Below are positions 27,394 to 34,767 of a DNA stretch of 53,729 nt, in pieces. The number at the start of each line of letters is the position of its first letter. Position 1 is the first letter of the stretch. The stretch comes from Bacteroidales bacterium (GTDB lineage Bacteria > Bacteroidota > Bacteroidia > Bacteroidales > Dysgonomonadaceae), in NCBI GenBank assembly GCA_012838585.1, contig DUPB01000152.1:1-53729 (forward strand), in the 5' to 3' direction. Position numbers and translations under genes: made by a program. The notes beneath the pieces are model-generated. The model was not told where the DNA came from. It searched no databases and saw only the letters and a program-made list of their open reading frames with translations.

Positions 27394-27424
27394 CAAATAT
27401 AAATCAACTTGCAAATAGAACAAA
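27394..27424 (-). promoter_or_regulatory. Predicted Bacteroidota promoter for the SusC-D operon
   Basis: On minus: TTTG (27424-27421), a 19-base spacer, and TATATTTG (27401-27394), which matches the -33 TTTG and -7 TAnnTTTG consensus of the Bacteroides primary sigma factor. Transcription would start near 27387, giving a leader of about 147 bases before SusC. Confidence 0.6.
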
Positions 27425-27564
27425 CGATTGTCCGTTAAATATAGTTAAAGTATTTGTCATTGCGCAAAGTCATTTATGAAATGTTACAGAATGGTTACAT
27501 TATCATTACCTTTTGGTTAAGAAACAAGCCAGTCGCTATTGTGTTAAGGTCTGTTTCATGTAAG

Positions 27565-27595
27565 AATACCGCATGCAAATGAAGAATGCGGTATT
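27565..27595 (+). terminator. Hairpin with U-tract, plus orientation, no gene in front
   Basis: A perfect 10-bp stem AATACCGCAT / ATGCGGTATT with an 11-base loop, followed on plus by TTTGTCTGTTTGTTG. It has the form of an intrinsic terminator for a plus-strand transcript, but no plus-strand protein gene lies upstream within this gap. Confidence 0.5.
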
Positions 27596-27686
27596 TTTGT
27601 CTGTTTGTTGTAGCGTACTGGTTTTCAGTATTATGATTTAGTGCAAACGATTGAGCCTTTCCTGGCTGGTTTGAGGATAAAATAAC

Positions 27687-27720
27687 GAGATGACCAGCCA
27701 TGGTTAAGACTGGTCATCTC
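27687..27720 (-). terminator. Terminator of the lipoprotein gene at 27761
   Basis: A perfect 11-bp stem GAGATGACCAG / CTGGTCATCTC with a 12-base loop, 40 bases beyond the stop codon. On minus it is followed by the T-rich GTTATTTTATCC. Confidence 0.6.
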
Positions 27721-27760
27721 GGTTGTTTTGAGCAGGTGTTGGGTTGGTTGTGCGATGCCT

Positions 27761-28519
27761 CTATGGTTCCGGGGCATCCTCGTACCAGATCGTTTTGTTT
27801 ATAGCGTTTAGGTATTCCTGCTCATTTTTCTTTCCTTCGTCGGTGAAGAACCATTTCAGGTACATCACGGGTCGGTTAGCTTTGCTTATCGCCAACCCGG
27901 TACAGTGTAGGTATTTCTCTTCGTACGGCCTATCCATGGGAATATGGTAGACGAAAACGGAGTCGGCATTAAACAGGCTTTGTGCCTCTTTCCCGGCCAA
28001 TACGGTGATATGTTCGTTGGGGTCAATCCAAGCACGATCATCAATGTCCAAAGCCGCCCTGATTTCGGAATAGATAATACTCCGGGGGATTCCCACTTTC
28101 CAATGGGGAGTTTTGAGAAGGGTGGAGTCTTTGATCATTAGATTGTCTATCTCTTTTTTCTCGCCAGCGGAGTAGACCGGGGTATCTCCAATTCTATCGG
28201 TATGTACCGGGTAAAATGGGTACATGATAACGCACTGTTTGTCCTTTGACGTCAGTACGGGTGTGTACGCGAAGCCTACGTTCCTATTCTCACGGATTCT
28301 CCATTCCTTGAACTGTTTTTGGTCAATGAAGTCGCGAGGCATCGTGCAGGTAATTCCTAACTTTTCACTCATCTGTTCAGCGTATTCGGGGAACGTGCGG
28401 GTGCTATGTTCCGCTACTCTTCGTTCCCACGCGGCTGTTCCCGAAGAGGAGAAAGAGGAGCCGCAACCCATGACAAGAATAATGAGCCCTAGCAGGCAAA
28501 ATGATGTTACTTTCTTCAT
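27761..28519 (-). CDS. Lipoprotein of unknown function
   Basis: A 252-residue lipoprotein (MKKVTSFCLLGLIILVMGC, lipid-modified Cys19) followed by a Ser/Gly linker. The mature part is mixed alpha/beta with many charged and aromatic residues (TMPRDFIDQKQFKEWR, IKDSTLLKTPHWKVGIPR, PVMYLKWFFTDEGKKNEQEY). I recognise no domain. Its last third, with HCTGLAISKANRPVMYLKWFF, resembles small secreted proteins found singly in Bacteroidota genomes. It has its own terminator, stands 105 bases from the metallophosphoesterase gene, and lies between two glycan gene blocks without an evident link to either. Confidence 0.75.
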   Translation of the reverse strand: MKKVTSFCLLGLIILVMGCGSSFSSSGTAAWERRVAEHSTRTFPEYAEQMSEKLGITCTMPRDFIDQKQFKEWRIRENRNVGFAYTPVLTSKDKQCVIMYPFYPVHTDRIGDTPVYSAGEKKEIDNLMIKDSTLLKTPHWKVGIPRSIIYSEIRAALDIDDRAWIDPNEHITVLAGKEAQSLFNADSVFVYHIPMDRPYEEKYLHCTGLAISKANRPVMYLKWFFTDEGKKNEQEYLNAINKTIWYEDAPEP

Positions 28520-28624
28520 GATTTAATCGTTTTCTATAAATATAATGATTTGCTGCAACATCAAGCCCGATTTAGGGTTAATAAATATAAATGCCATGAA
28601 TCATTATTTCCAAAGATGTTGCCT

Positions 28625-29794
28625 CTATTGCACTTTATAAGTAAAGGTTTTCACCTGTTTTCCTTTGCTATCCGTGATGTGGACCTCCATCAGTTTGTCG
28701 GTAGCTGTAACGCCGACCATTTGCCTGTTATGATTCACCAGTATCGGGAAGTGGGTGGTGTTGTTCTTTTCTTGGTAGAGGTGCCTGTGGAGGTGTCCGC
28801 ATAGCATCAGGTCGATATCGGCGCTGTTCAGGATGGGTACAAACTTTTTCAGGATTTCATTTTCGCCATGCCAGTTCCCGAGAGGGGGAATATGGATGAT
28901 GACCACCTTAAATGGTGCTTGCTTACACGCGTCGCTTTGGATGGTCTTTTCCAGCCATTGGGCCTGTTCGGTACGGTAATTGTCGAAAGCCGCGAGACCG
29001 TGGTACTCGATGTCGCTGTCTGGCTTATCCTCGCCGCAGTCCAGCACGATAAAGAAGACGGGACCCTGGCGAAACGTGTAGTATAACTGACCCGTTGGGG
29101 TGGGGAAGTAGCGCGGGTAGGTGGACGCGAAATTGCCCCGGGTCTCGTGATTGCCGCGGGCGTAGTAAAAGGGGGTCTCTTTGGCGAATGTTTTAACCGC
29201 GGTATCCATAAAGTCGTCGAATAGCTTTTTCTCTGAGCGCATATCGGTACACATATCGCCGTTGAAAAAGACCAGGTCGGTTTTATCCCATTGCACCCCT
29301 GTCAGTAGGGAGTCCATCAGCGCGTTATCGCCGTGAATATCGTTTATCATCAGGAATGACACCTCCTCTTTCCGCGGGTTGTTGGTGGTGAACGTGAGCG
29401 GTTTCTGGCCGTACACATCACTTGCCACGGTGCGGCCGTAGGCCACGTAATAAGCCTGGTGGTCGGTTACCTCGTGCGAATAGACGCGATACCGGTAAGT
29501 AGTGTTGGGCGTTAAATTCTTCAACGTTACCATATGCACCGAATCGACCTTCTTAAACCCGTAGTTTTCCGCGAAAAATTGGGGCCTCGCCTCGTGGTAG
29601 AAATGGGTGCCATCGTCCGGGGCCAGTTCCACCCAGGATACGGCCGGTTTGTTGGTCGTCCAGATGATGGTTACTTCATCTTCGGTTAAGCCTTGCAGGT
29701 AGGGGCCATGGTCAATGGCGATGCGCGACTGGGCAGCAAGCGAGATACTGATGCTCAGGAAAAGAGAGATCCATACGATTGATCGAGCCTTCAT
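28625..29794 (-). CDS. Secreted purple-acid-phosphatase-like metallophosphoesterase
   Basis: A 389-residue secreted phosphoesterase (signal peptide to about LAAQ, residue 22). An N-terminal fibronectin-III-like domain (about 25-135: YLQGLTEDEVTIIWTTNKPA, LTPNTTYRYRVYS), as in purple acid phosphatases, precedes the calcineurin-like domain. Metal-site blocks: NDIH at 151-154, NGD in FFNGDMCTD, RGNHETRG, and CGHLHRH near the C-terminus. It probably releases phosphate from an extracellular or periplasmic substrate. It is the second such enzyme in the window (other at 9100), but its domain structure differs, so it is not a recent duplicate. The 176-base upstream leader contains a GTT/ACT triplet-rich stretch. 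Confidence 0.9.
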   Translation of the reverse strand: MKARSIVWISLFLSISISLAAQSRIAIDHGPYLQGLTEDEVTIIWTTNKPAVSWVELAPDDGTHFYHEARPQFFAENYGFKKVDSVHMVTLKNLTPNTTYRYRVYSHEVTDHQAYYVAYGRTVASDVYGQKPLTFTTNNPRKEEVSFLMINDIHGDNALMDSLLTGVQWDKTDLVFFNGDMCTDMRSEKKLFDDFMDTAVKTFAKETPFYYARGNHETRGNFASTYPRYFPTPTGQLYYTFRQGPVFFIVLDCGEDKPDSDIEYHGLAAFDNYRTEQAQWLEKTIQSDACKQAPFKVVIIHIPPLGNWHGENEILKKFVPILNSADIDLMLCGHLHRHLYQEKNNTTHFPILVNHNRQMVGVTATDKLMEVHITDSKGKQVKTFTYKVQ

Positions 29795-29810
29795 AATGAA
29801 TGATTGAAAA

Positions 29811-29870
29811 TGGTTATTATTGTTGTTACTGTTACTGTTGTTGTTGATACCGTTAATACTGTTGCTACCT
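29811..29870. repeat. Triplet-rich leader of the metallophosphoesterase gene
   Basis: On plus the stretch is built mostly from GTT, ATT and ACT triplets (GTTATTATTGTTGTTACT and onward). In the minus-strand transcript this is a CAA/AAC/AGT-rich, unstructured leader ending about 17 bases before the ATG at 29794. No clear promoter box was found in the gap. Confidence 0.5.
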
Positions 29871-29970
29871 GTTGTAATCCTTTGCTAACCTTTGTTTTCG
29901 GGATCTATGTTGTATTGACGATGCAACCTGGTTATTGGTGTCGATGCCCATGTTGATGTTCTCGGCCCCG

Positions 29971-32466
29971 TTACTTTTGAACAAGAACAATCTGCCGTTT
30001 ATTCAGGTTTTCTTGACTCAGGGTGAGTCGGGTGCTTCCTTTTTTGTACTCCCAGTCATCTGTTTCCGAGCCATTCACCAATACGCGTGCCGGTTTTTTC
30101 CCGGAGAAAATCTCGACTTCCCAGGTTCGCTTTTTGGGCATCCCCTCGTACTGACCCTCTACGGGGTGAAGGGTGATCTCCGTGTTTCGTTGGGTGTCCA
30201 CGCAATCGATTTTCGTCTTTGACAAATTGCCCTGTTCATACGCGAACGTGATCCCGTCATCCTCCCAGAGCGTGTAGCTGCTGGTTTGATGCGGGTATAT
30301 TTTCAACTCGATGGTGTCGAGGGAGTGTTCACCGATAAAATGAGTTGCCTTTTGGTAAGGAATAATTGCCCCTTCGCGAATGAAAAGGGGGCCGCCCCTT
30401 GTTTCCGGAACCGAAGCGTGAACGGTTCTGTTGCCCGCGACGGTTTCGCCGGTCCAGTAATTCACCCAATTCCCTTTCGGAAGGTAGATCGAGTCGCTGT
30501 ACACCCCTACCAGCAGTTGCTCCCCAAACATGTATTGATGGGTTATGTTGTCTACCGTACGGTCATCAGGGAACATCAGCGGCATCGCCCTTAGTATGGG
30601 TATTCCGGTCTGACTCCCTTGCAGCGCGGCCGAGTAGATGTAAGGGAAGAGGCGGTTGCGCAGGGTCGCGTAATAGCGGAACAGTTCCTTCTCTTCCGGG
30701 TTCATGTACCAGGGGTGAAGCAGGTTATACCAACTGTTCAGTTGTACCCATGGGAAGAAGAACCCCATATGCATGGCTGCCTTGTTATCGGAAACCTCCA
30801 CCAGCATGTCGCACGAGGTGTTGATGAAACCACTGAGCCCAAGATTCAACTGATCGAGTAGTGCTACTACGTCACCGCCGTTATCACCGCTGGTAGATGC
30901 TCCCCAGTGCTGAGCCCCGGCATACCCCCCGCAATAGTGGTGAAAAGAGCGTACACCTTTGTGTGAACGGAATGTTTCGCACATCTGCTTGGGCAGCAGT
31001 ACCTGGTTCAGGTTGTGCATCTCTTTGTCCGTTAGTTCGTTATAGTAGGCTCGGTCGGGGTGCTCATCGAGGGTGCGCGCGGGATCCAGCTTGAACCCAT
31101 CCACCCCCTGGTCGATAAAGCGGGTAAGGTGATCGAACCAGTGCTCTTTACCGGAGAGAGCGGTTCCCTGTTTCAACGCGAGCCTGTCCTCCTCGGCAAT
31201 GGTCATATCGTGATCGATGCAGAGCCATAACGCCAATTTGAACCCTAACCCATGCAGGCGGGATATAAAGAGGGAGGGGTGTTCATATTTCGGGAACTGC
31301 TCTTTTTCCCAAAATGGCTCCGCTGGGAATTTGTCGAAGTTCCAGTTTTTGGCGGTGGAGAAATCGTACCTTTTTTCCATCCACTGGGGTTCAATCCAGA
31401 AGATTTCGCAAGGGATTTTCTCCTCCCTAAAGCGAAGCGCATCGTTCAAGAGATCTATTTGGTCCTCCATCGTGTTGCCGCCAAACGCGAGGCCATACGC
31501 CCATTTGGGCATCACGTATGGTCTGCCAGTAACCAGGGTGTAATGATTCAGCACTTCACTCATTTCATTACCAAGCAGCAAATAGAAATCGGGGTCACCT
31601 TCGCTGTTGTAGATAAAGAGTTGATCTTTTTGAAAACGACCGATATCGAAATAGTTTCTTACCGTAGTATTGTTAAAGATGCCCCATCCCTCGGAACTGG
31701 TGAGAAAAGGCACGGGCGCCTCCATTTTCTTGTAGGTGGCCCACATGCGTAGGGCAGTACCCCGGTGTTGGATATTGGTTCGGCTGGTGCTCCCGCCACC
31801 GTAGAATCGTTCCCCATCTTTTAGGGTGATGCTAATTATACTGGCTTTGGCGGGGTTGCCCACATCCTCTAGCTGCTGCCCTTGTAGTTTCTCTTGTGAT
31901 TGCGGTTGATTTTTACCTTTAACTAGTCCTTGAGCCTGCCCTAGTTGCCCTTGCCCCTGCGCTACCGCACCGGGATCCTCGGAGCCAATGATCACTTCGT
32001 CTTGACCGGTATCACTAAAATAGGCATCGAGGGAAGCAGCCAGTTCATGGGTGAGGACATCTGACGACTTAACCAGCGAGATTTTTTCTACCACGGGGCG
32101 TCCTTGGTTGTCGGTAACAGTTATATCACCTGTTGCGGGATCGATGAAGAGGCGGTACGATTGCGTGGAGATCTCGTGCTTTCCCTCCTTTTTCTTGTAG
32201 GTAGCTTCTGTTGGCTCCCAACCCGTTTTGATGATGCCGTATCGTTCCATCACGCTCTCTTGAAACTCTCCGGTTGACGAAACCCTGACCCTAAATATTT
32301 CGTTTTGGCACGGCTGGATTCGCAGCACCTTTCCATCGCTAAGAGGAATATCGAAATGCCCCGAGTTGTGCCCCGCAATCAGTTGATAACTTATACCGGA
32401 GGAGAGCCAAAGCAGTCCGGCTAAAAAAAGTGAAACTCGTGCGTTTATCTTTATCTTTATTTTCAT
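29971..32466 (-). CDS. Glycoside hydrolase family 31 enzyme with Gln/Gly-rich insert
   Basis: An 831-residue secreted GH31 enzyme (N-terminal hydrophobic segment about 11-27). Family blocks: N-terminal beta-sandwich (40-310), TIM barrel starting PKWAYGLAFGGNT (320-332), catalytic nucleophile D461 in VDGFKLDPAR, and acid/base D528 in STSGDNGG, then two C-terminal sandwiches. GH31 enzymes cleave alpha-glucosides, alpha-xylosides, alpha-galactosides or related bonds; the exact activity is not clear. Odd: residues about 162-203 form a low-complexity insert with 11 Gln in 29 residues (GQGQLGQAQG and QSQEKLQGQQ) between strands of the N-terminal domain. It follows the six-hairpin glycosidase gene by 21 bases, so the two are co-transcribed. 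Confidence 0.92.
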   Translation of the reverse strand: MKIKIKINARVSLFLAGLLWLSSGISYQLIAGHNSGHFDIPLSDGKVLRIQPCQNEIFRVRVSSTGEFQESVMERYGIIKTGWEPTEATYKKKEGKHEISTQSYRLFIDPATGDITVTDNQGRPVVEKISLVKSSDVLTHELAASLDAYFSDTGQDEVIIGSEDPGAVAQGQGQLGQAQGLVKGKNQPQSQEKLQGQQLEDVGNPAKASIISITLKDGERFYGGGSTSRTNIQHRGTALRMWATYKKMEAPVPFLTSSEGWGIFNNTTVRNYFDIGRFQKDQLFIYNSEGDPDFYLLLGNEMSEVLNHYTLVTGRPYVMPKWAYGLAFGGNTMEDQIDLLNDALRFREEKIPCEIFWIEPQWMEKRYDFSTAKNWNFDKFPAEPFWEKEQFPKYEHPSLFISRLHGLGFKLALWLCIDHDMTIAEEDRLALKQGTALSGKEHWFDHLTRFIDQGVDGFKLDPARTLDEHPDRAYYNELTDKEMHNLNQVLLPKQMCETFRSHKGVRSFHHYCGGYAGAQHWGASTSGDNGGDVVALLDQLNLGLSGFINTSCDMLVEVSDNKAAMHMGFFFPWVQLNSWYNLLHPWYMNPEEKELFRYYATLRNRLFPYIYSAALQGSQTGIPILRAMPLMFPDDRTVDNITHQYMFGEQLLVGVYSDSIYLPKGNWVNYWTGETVAGNRTVHASVPETRGGPLFIREGAIIPYQKATHFIGEHSLDTIELKIYPHQTSSYTLWEDDGITFAYEQGNLSKTKIDCVDTQRNTEITLHPVEGQYEGMPKKRTWEVEIFSGKKPARVLVNGSETDDWEYKKGSTRLTLSQENLNKRQIVLVQK

Positions 32467-32487
32467 ATATTCCCTTTTCCCATTCTG

Positions 32488-34605
32488 TTACTGATATTTA
32501 TGGAAGTTCTCGTATTTAATTTTCCAACTGCCATCTTTCGGGAATCCGGGAGCGGTAACGTTGCCGGAGCCGTCCCATCCTTCCGCCATCATGGCGATGG
32601 CCGTCAGCAATCCTCCGTTGGAGGGGAAGTAGGGGTAAGGCGACCCTTCGCCGTATGCCAGCCCGTGCTCGTCGAAGATGTAGTTGTCGTGCAACAGCAG
32701 ATCAACCGCAAGTTCAGGTTGCCCCAACCGGGCTGCCGTCATCGCCAGCATCGGGAAATCCCACCCCCAAATTCTTTTGAAATTCCAGGTTTCGAGGATC
32801 TTGTCGAACGTTCTCTCTAAAATAACCTTATCCACGTTGTCGCCGGGCAGCATGCCGTAAATACCGATAATGGCCGGATGCTCAAAGGTGTATTGGGTCC
32901 ACATATCGGGTATCCCTTCGTATAAAATGTAGAGGCTATCCTCCACGGGGTAGGGTGATAGCTTTTGGTACACGGTGTCGATATTTTCCGGGACGTTGAT
33001 TTCGAGCCGGTTGTACCACTCTTTGGCTACCCGTAGTCCGTAACGCCAGTAAGCCAGTTCAAACGTGGGGTTAAAGGTTTCGGAATACGGCGTGTTCTCC
33101 GAAACGGGAACAATGGGCGGTCCCAACACGTACTCATCTTTCCCCGGGTGATAGTAGGCAAGCGATGCCAGGAGCTCCGCGGTGGCGAAAACCACCTCTT
33201 GCCATTTTTCCAGCGTCTCCCGGGTGGGCTTTTGGCGGTACTCCATCTCCGCGAAGTAGATGGGGTGGGGTTGTTGCCAGATGAGGAAAGCGTGCGCTTC
33301 ACAGGGCCACTCCACGTTGTTGTAGGCCGTGCATTTCGGCCATTTTGCCCCTTCAAATCCTTCACTTTCTGCCCTCAATCGGGCGGTTTCCAGGAAGTTT
33401 TGATAAATACTCAGGCTCTGATCTGCCAGCTCCAGGTTGCCCCACAAGCCCCAGTGCGCCATGTGCCACCAGATCATCTCGAAGTGGAATCGACCAAACC
33501 AGCCGTTATTGTTGACCAGTCCGCTCTCTTGGGGGGGGAGGGAGCCCGACTCGTTCACCTTCATCAGGTAACGCGACAGAACGATGCGCCTCTCCAGTTC
33601 AAACCAGCGTTTATCTTCGCTTTCGGAGAGGTCGATGGCCGCCCCCGATTCCCAAAACTGCTTCCATCCTTCACGGCTGGCTACCTGTGCTTCTCTCGCG
33701 GTGATGGGATTCTCCTGTATCGGCTCGGGTGAGAACTCGCAGCTGAACGCCATCTTTTTCCCTTCGGGGGTTAGTATAAAGGTATGGGGATTATCTTCTG
33801 CCGCGGAAAAAGTGCAGGGCGTATCCCAGGACAAGGCAGCATGATACTTGTCTTGATCCAGCGCTCGGGTAAACATCACCTGCTGGCCATTTTCTTTAAA
33901 AGTGGTAGTATGTTTGTCCGGTTCGTCCCAAATACCGATGTAGTGCCCTTTCCTGCTGTTTTTTCGCGATGCGCCGGGGAAGGCGATTTTTACGGCCAGC
34001 CTGTCGAGATCGATCAGGGGCGATTCCACGGTTACGGCAAGCAGGTCTCTATCGGGGTGGCAGGCGGTATAGACCTGCACCGGGATACTATCCAGCTCGA
34101 AATAGCTGGAGACGATCCCCGTCCAGAGATTCACCTCCTGCTGACAGTGTTGCAGGTCGGTCATGGCTACCTCATTACCCTCTTTATCTAACAACACGAA
34201 TGCGATCCAGGCCAGGTTAATTCGATGCGGGTTGCCCGTTAGCCACTCGGAGATGAGCTTTTGCTCTTCTGTCTCATCATTCATAAGGGGGTAGGTGACC
34301 ATCCGCCCATTGTGCAGTACTTGCTTACCTTTGAAGTCGGCGATGTCCACCCCCTTGGGCACCGGGTCCGAATGCCACCCCCACTGCGACAGGGTATTGA
34401 AGGGGATAAAGGTCTGTAACCCGGTAAGGTCCAGCCCGAAAGCGATTTCGCCATTTCCCACCTGCGCCGGGCTCCGTTTGCTGAACTCGTAAGATACGAT
34501 GTTGTGTCGCGACACTACCGCCTCACGGTCAATCTTGTCGCTATTGTCGGGTGCGCTGCCACAACCCGCCAGCAGGATCACTAGGAATAGGAATATCACT
34601 TTCAT
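32488..34605 (-). CDS. Six-hairpin (alpha/alpha)6 glycosidase-like lipoprotein, activity unassigned
   Basis: A 705-residue lipoprotein (MKVIFLFLVILLAGC, Cys15). The N-terminal about 270 residues are a beta-supersandwich, followed by an (alpha/alpha)6 barrel with blocks such as FHFEMIWWHMAHWGLWGN, EWPCEAHAFLIWQQPHP, VSENTPYSETFNPTFELAYW and IWGWDFPMLAMTAARLGQ. This layout is that of clan GH-L/GH95-like enzymes (GH65, GH15, GH95), but I cannot place it in one family. The Glu residues in VSENTPYSET and EWPCEAHAF are candidate catalytic acids. The gene is preceded by an extended copy of the recurring leader and followed by GH31. It may act on a rhamnose-, fucose- or glucose-containing linkage; that is inference. 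Confidence 0.75.
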   Translation of the reverse strand: MKVIFLFLVILLAGCGSAPDNSDKIDREAVVSRHNIVSYEFSKRSPAQVGNGEIAFGLDLTGLQTFIPFNTLSQWGWHSDPVPKGVDIADFKGKQVLHNGRMVTYPLMNDETEEQKLISEWLTGNPHRINLAWIAFVLLDKEGNEVAMTDLQHCQQEVNLWTGIVSSYFELDSIPVQVYTACHPDRDLLAVTVESPLIDLDRLAVKIAFPGASRKNSRKGHYIGIWDEPDKHTTTFKENGQQVMFTRALDQDKYHAALSWDTPCTFSAAEDNPHTFILTPEGKKMAFSCEFSPEPIQENPITAREAQVASREGWKQFWESGAAIDLSESEDKRWFELERRIVLSRYLMKVNESGSLPPQESGLVNNNGWFGRFHFEMIWWHMAHWGLWGNLELADQSLSIYQNFLETARLRAESEGFEGAKWPKCTAYNNVEWPCEAHAFLIWQQPHPIYFAEMEYRQKPTRETLEKWQEVVFATAELLASLAYYHPGKDEYVLGPPIVPVSENTPYSETFNPTFELAYWRYGLRVAKEWYNRLEINVPENIDTVYQKLSPYPVEDSLYILYEGIPDMWTQYTFEHPAIIGIYGMLPGDNVDKVILERTFDKILETWNFKRIWGWDFPMLAMTAARLGQPELAVDLLLHDNYIFDEHGLAYGEGSPYPYFPSNGGLLTAIAMMAEGWDGSGNVTAPGFPKDGSWKIKYENFHKYQ

Positions 34606-34725
34606 ACGATTATTTTATTCTTTTACATTTCGGTGTATGGAACTATTTTGTTAAGCCAAATGAGCATTGGACAAGTTTACTTGTCCAATGCCATGGCGAG
34701 GAATAGTCTAACTTTAGTGAACCTT
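34603..34725 (-). repeat. Recurring leader, extended copy A (six-hairpin glycosidase)
   Basis: A 123-base segment ending at the start codon. The 37 bases next to the gene are identical to those at 49478-49514, and the rest matches copy B (49478-49600) at most positions. It holds a perfect 12-bp hairpin (GCATTGGACAAG / CTTGTCCAATGC, loop TTTA, 34664-34691); copy B keeps 9 of the 12 pairs. Confidence 0.85.
34664..34691. repeat. Perfect 12-bp hairpin in leader copy A
   Basis: GCATTGGACAAG, loop TTTA, CTTGTCCAATGC. It lies 77 bases beyond the GH92 stop codon and 59 bases before the next start codon. Without a clean T-tract it could be a weak GH92 terminator, an mRNA-stabilising hairpin or an operator dyad. 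Confidence 0.6.
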
Positions 34726-34767
34726 CGAAGATTATTTTAGTCATGTCGGTTTCACCGTATCAATCCA

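Larger units (their letters stand above)
27256..27760. other. 505-base regulatory gap upstream of the central PUL
   Basis: Holds the predicted SusC promoter (27394-27424), a leader of about 150 bases, a plus-oriented hairpin (27565-27595) and the terminator of the lipoprotein gene (27687-27720). I see no convincing gene; the small minus-strand frame at 27495-27701 crosses both hairpins and has no recognisable features. Confidence 0.6.

Noticed and set aside
27495-27701. 68-residue minus-strand open frame in the SusC upstream gap
   Set aside because: It runs through two hairpins, has no signal, domain or good composition, and its start overlaps a terminator stem; treated as chance.
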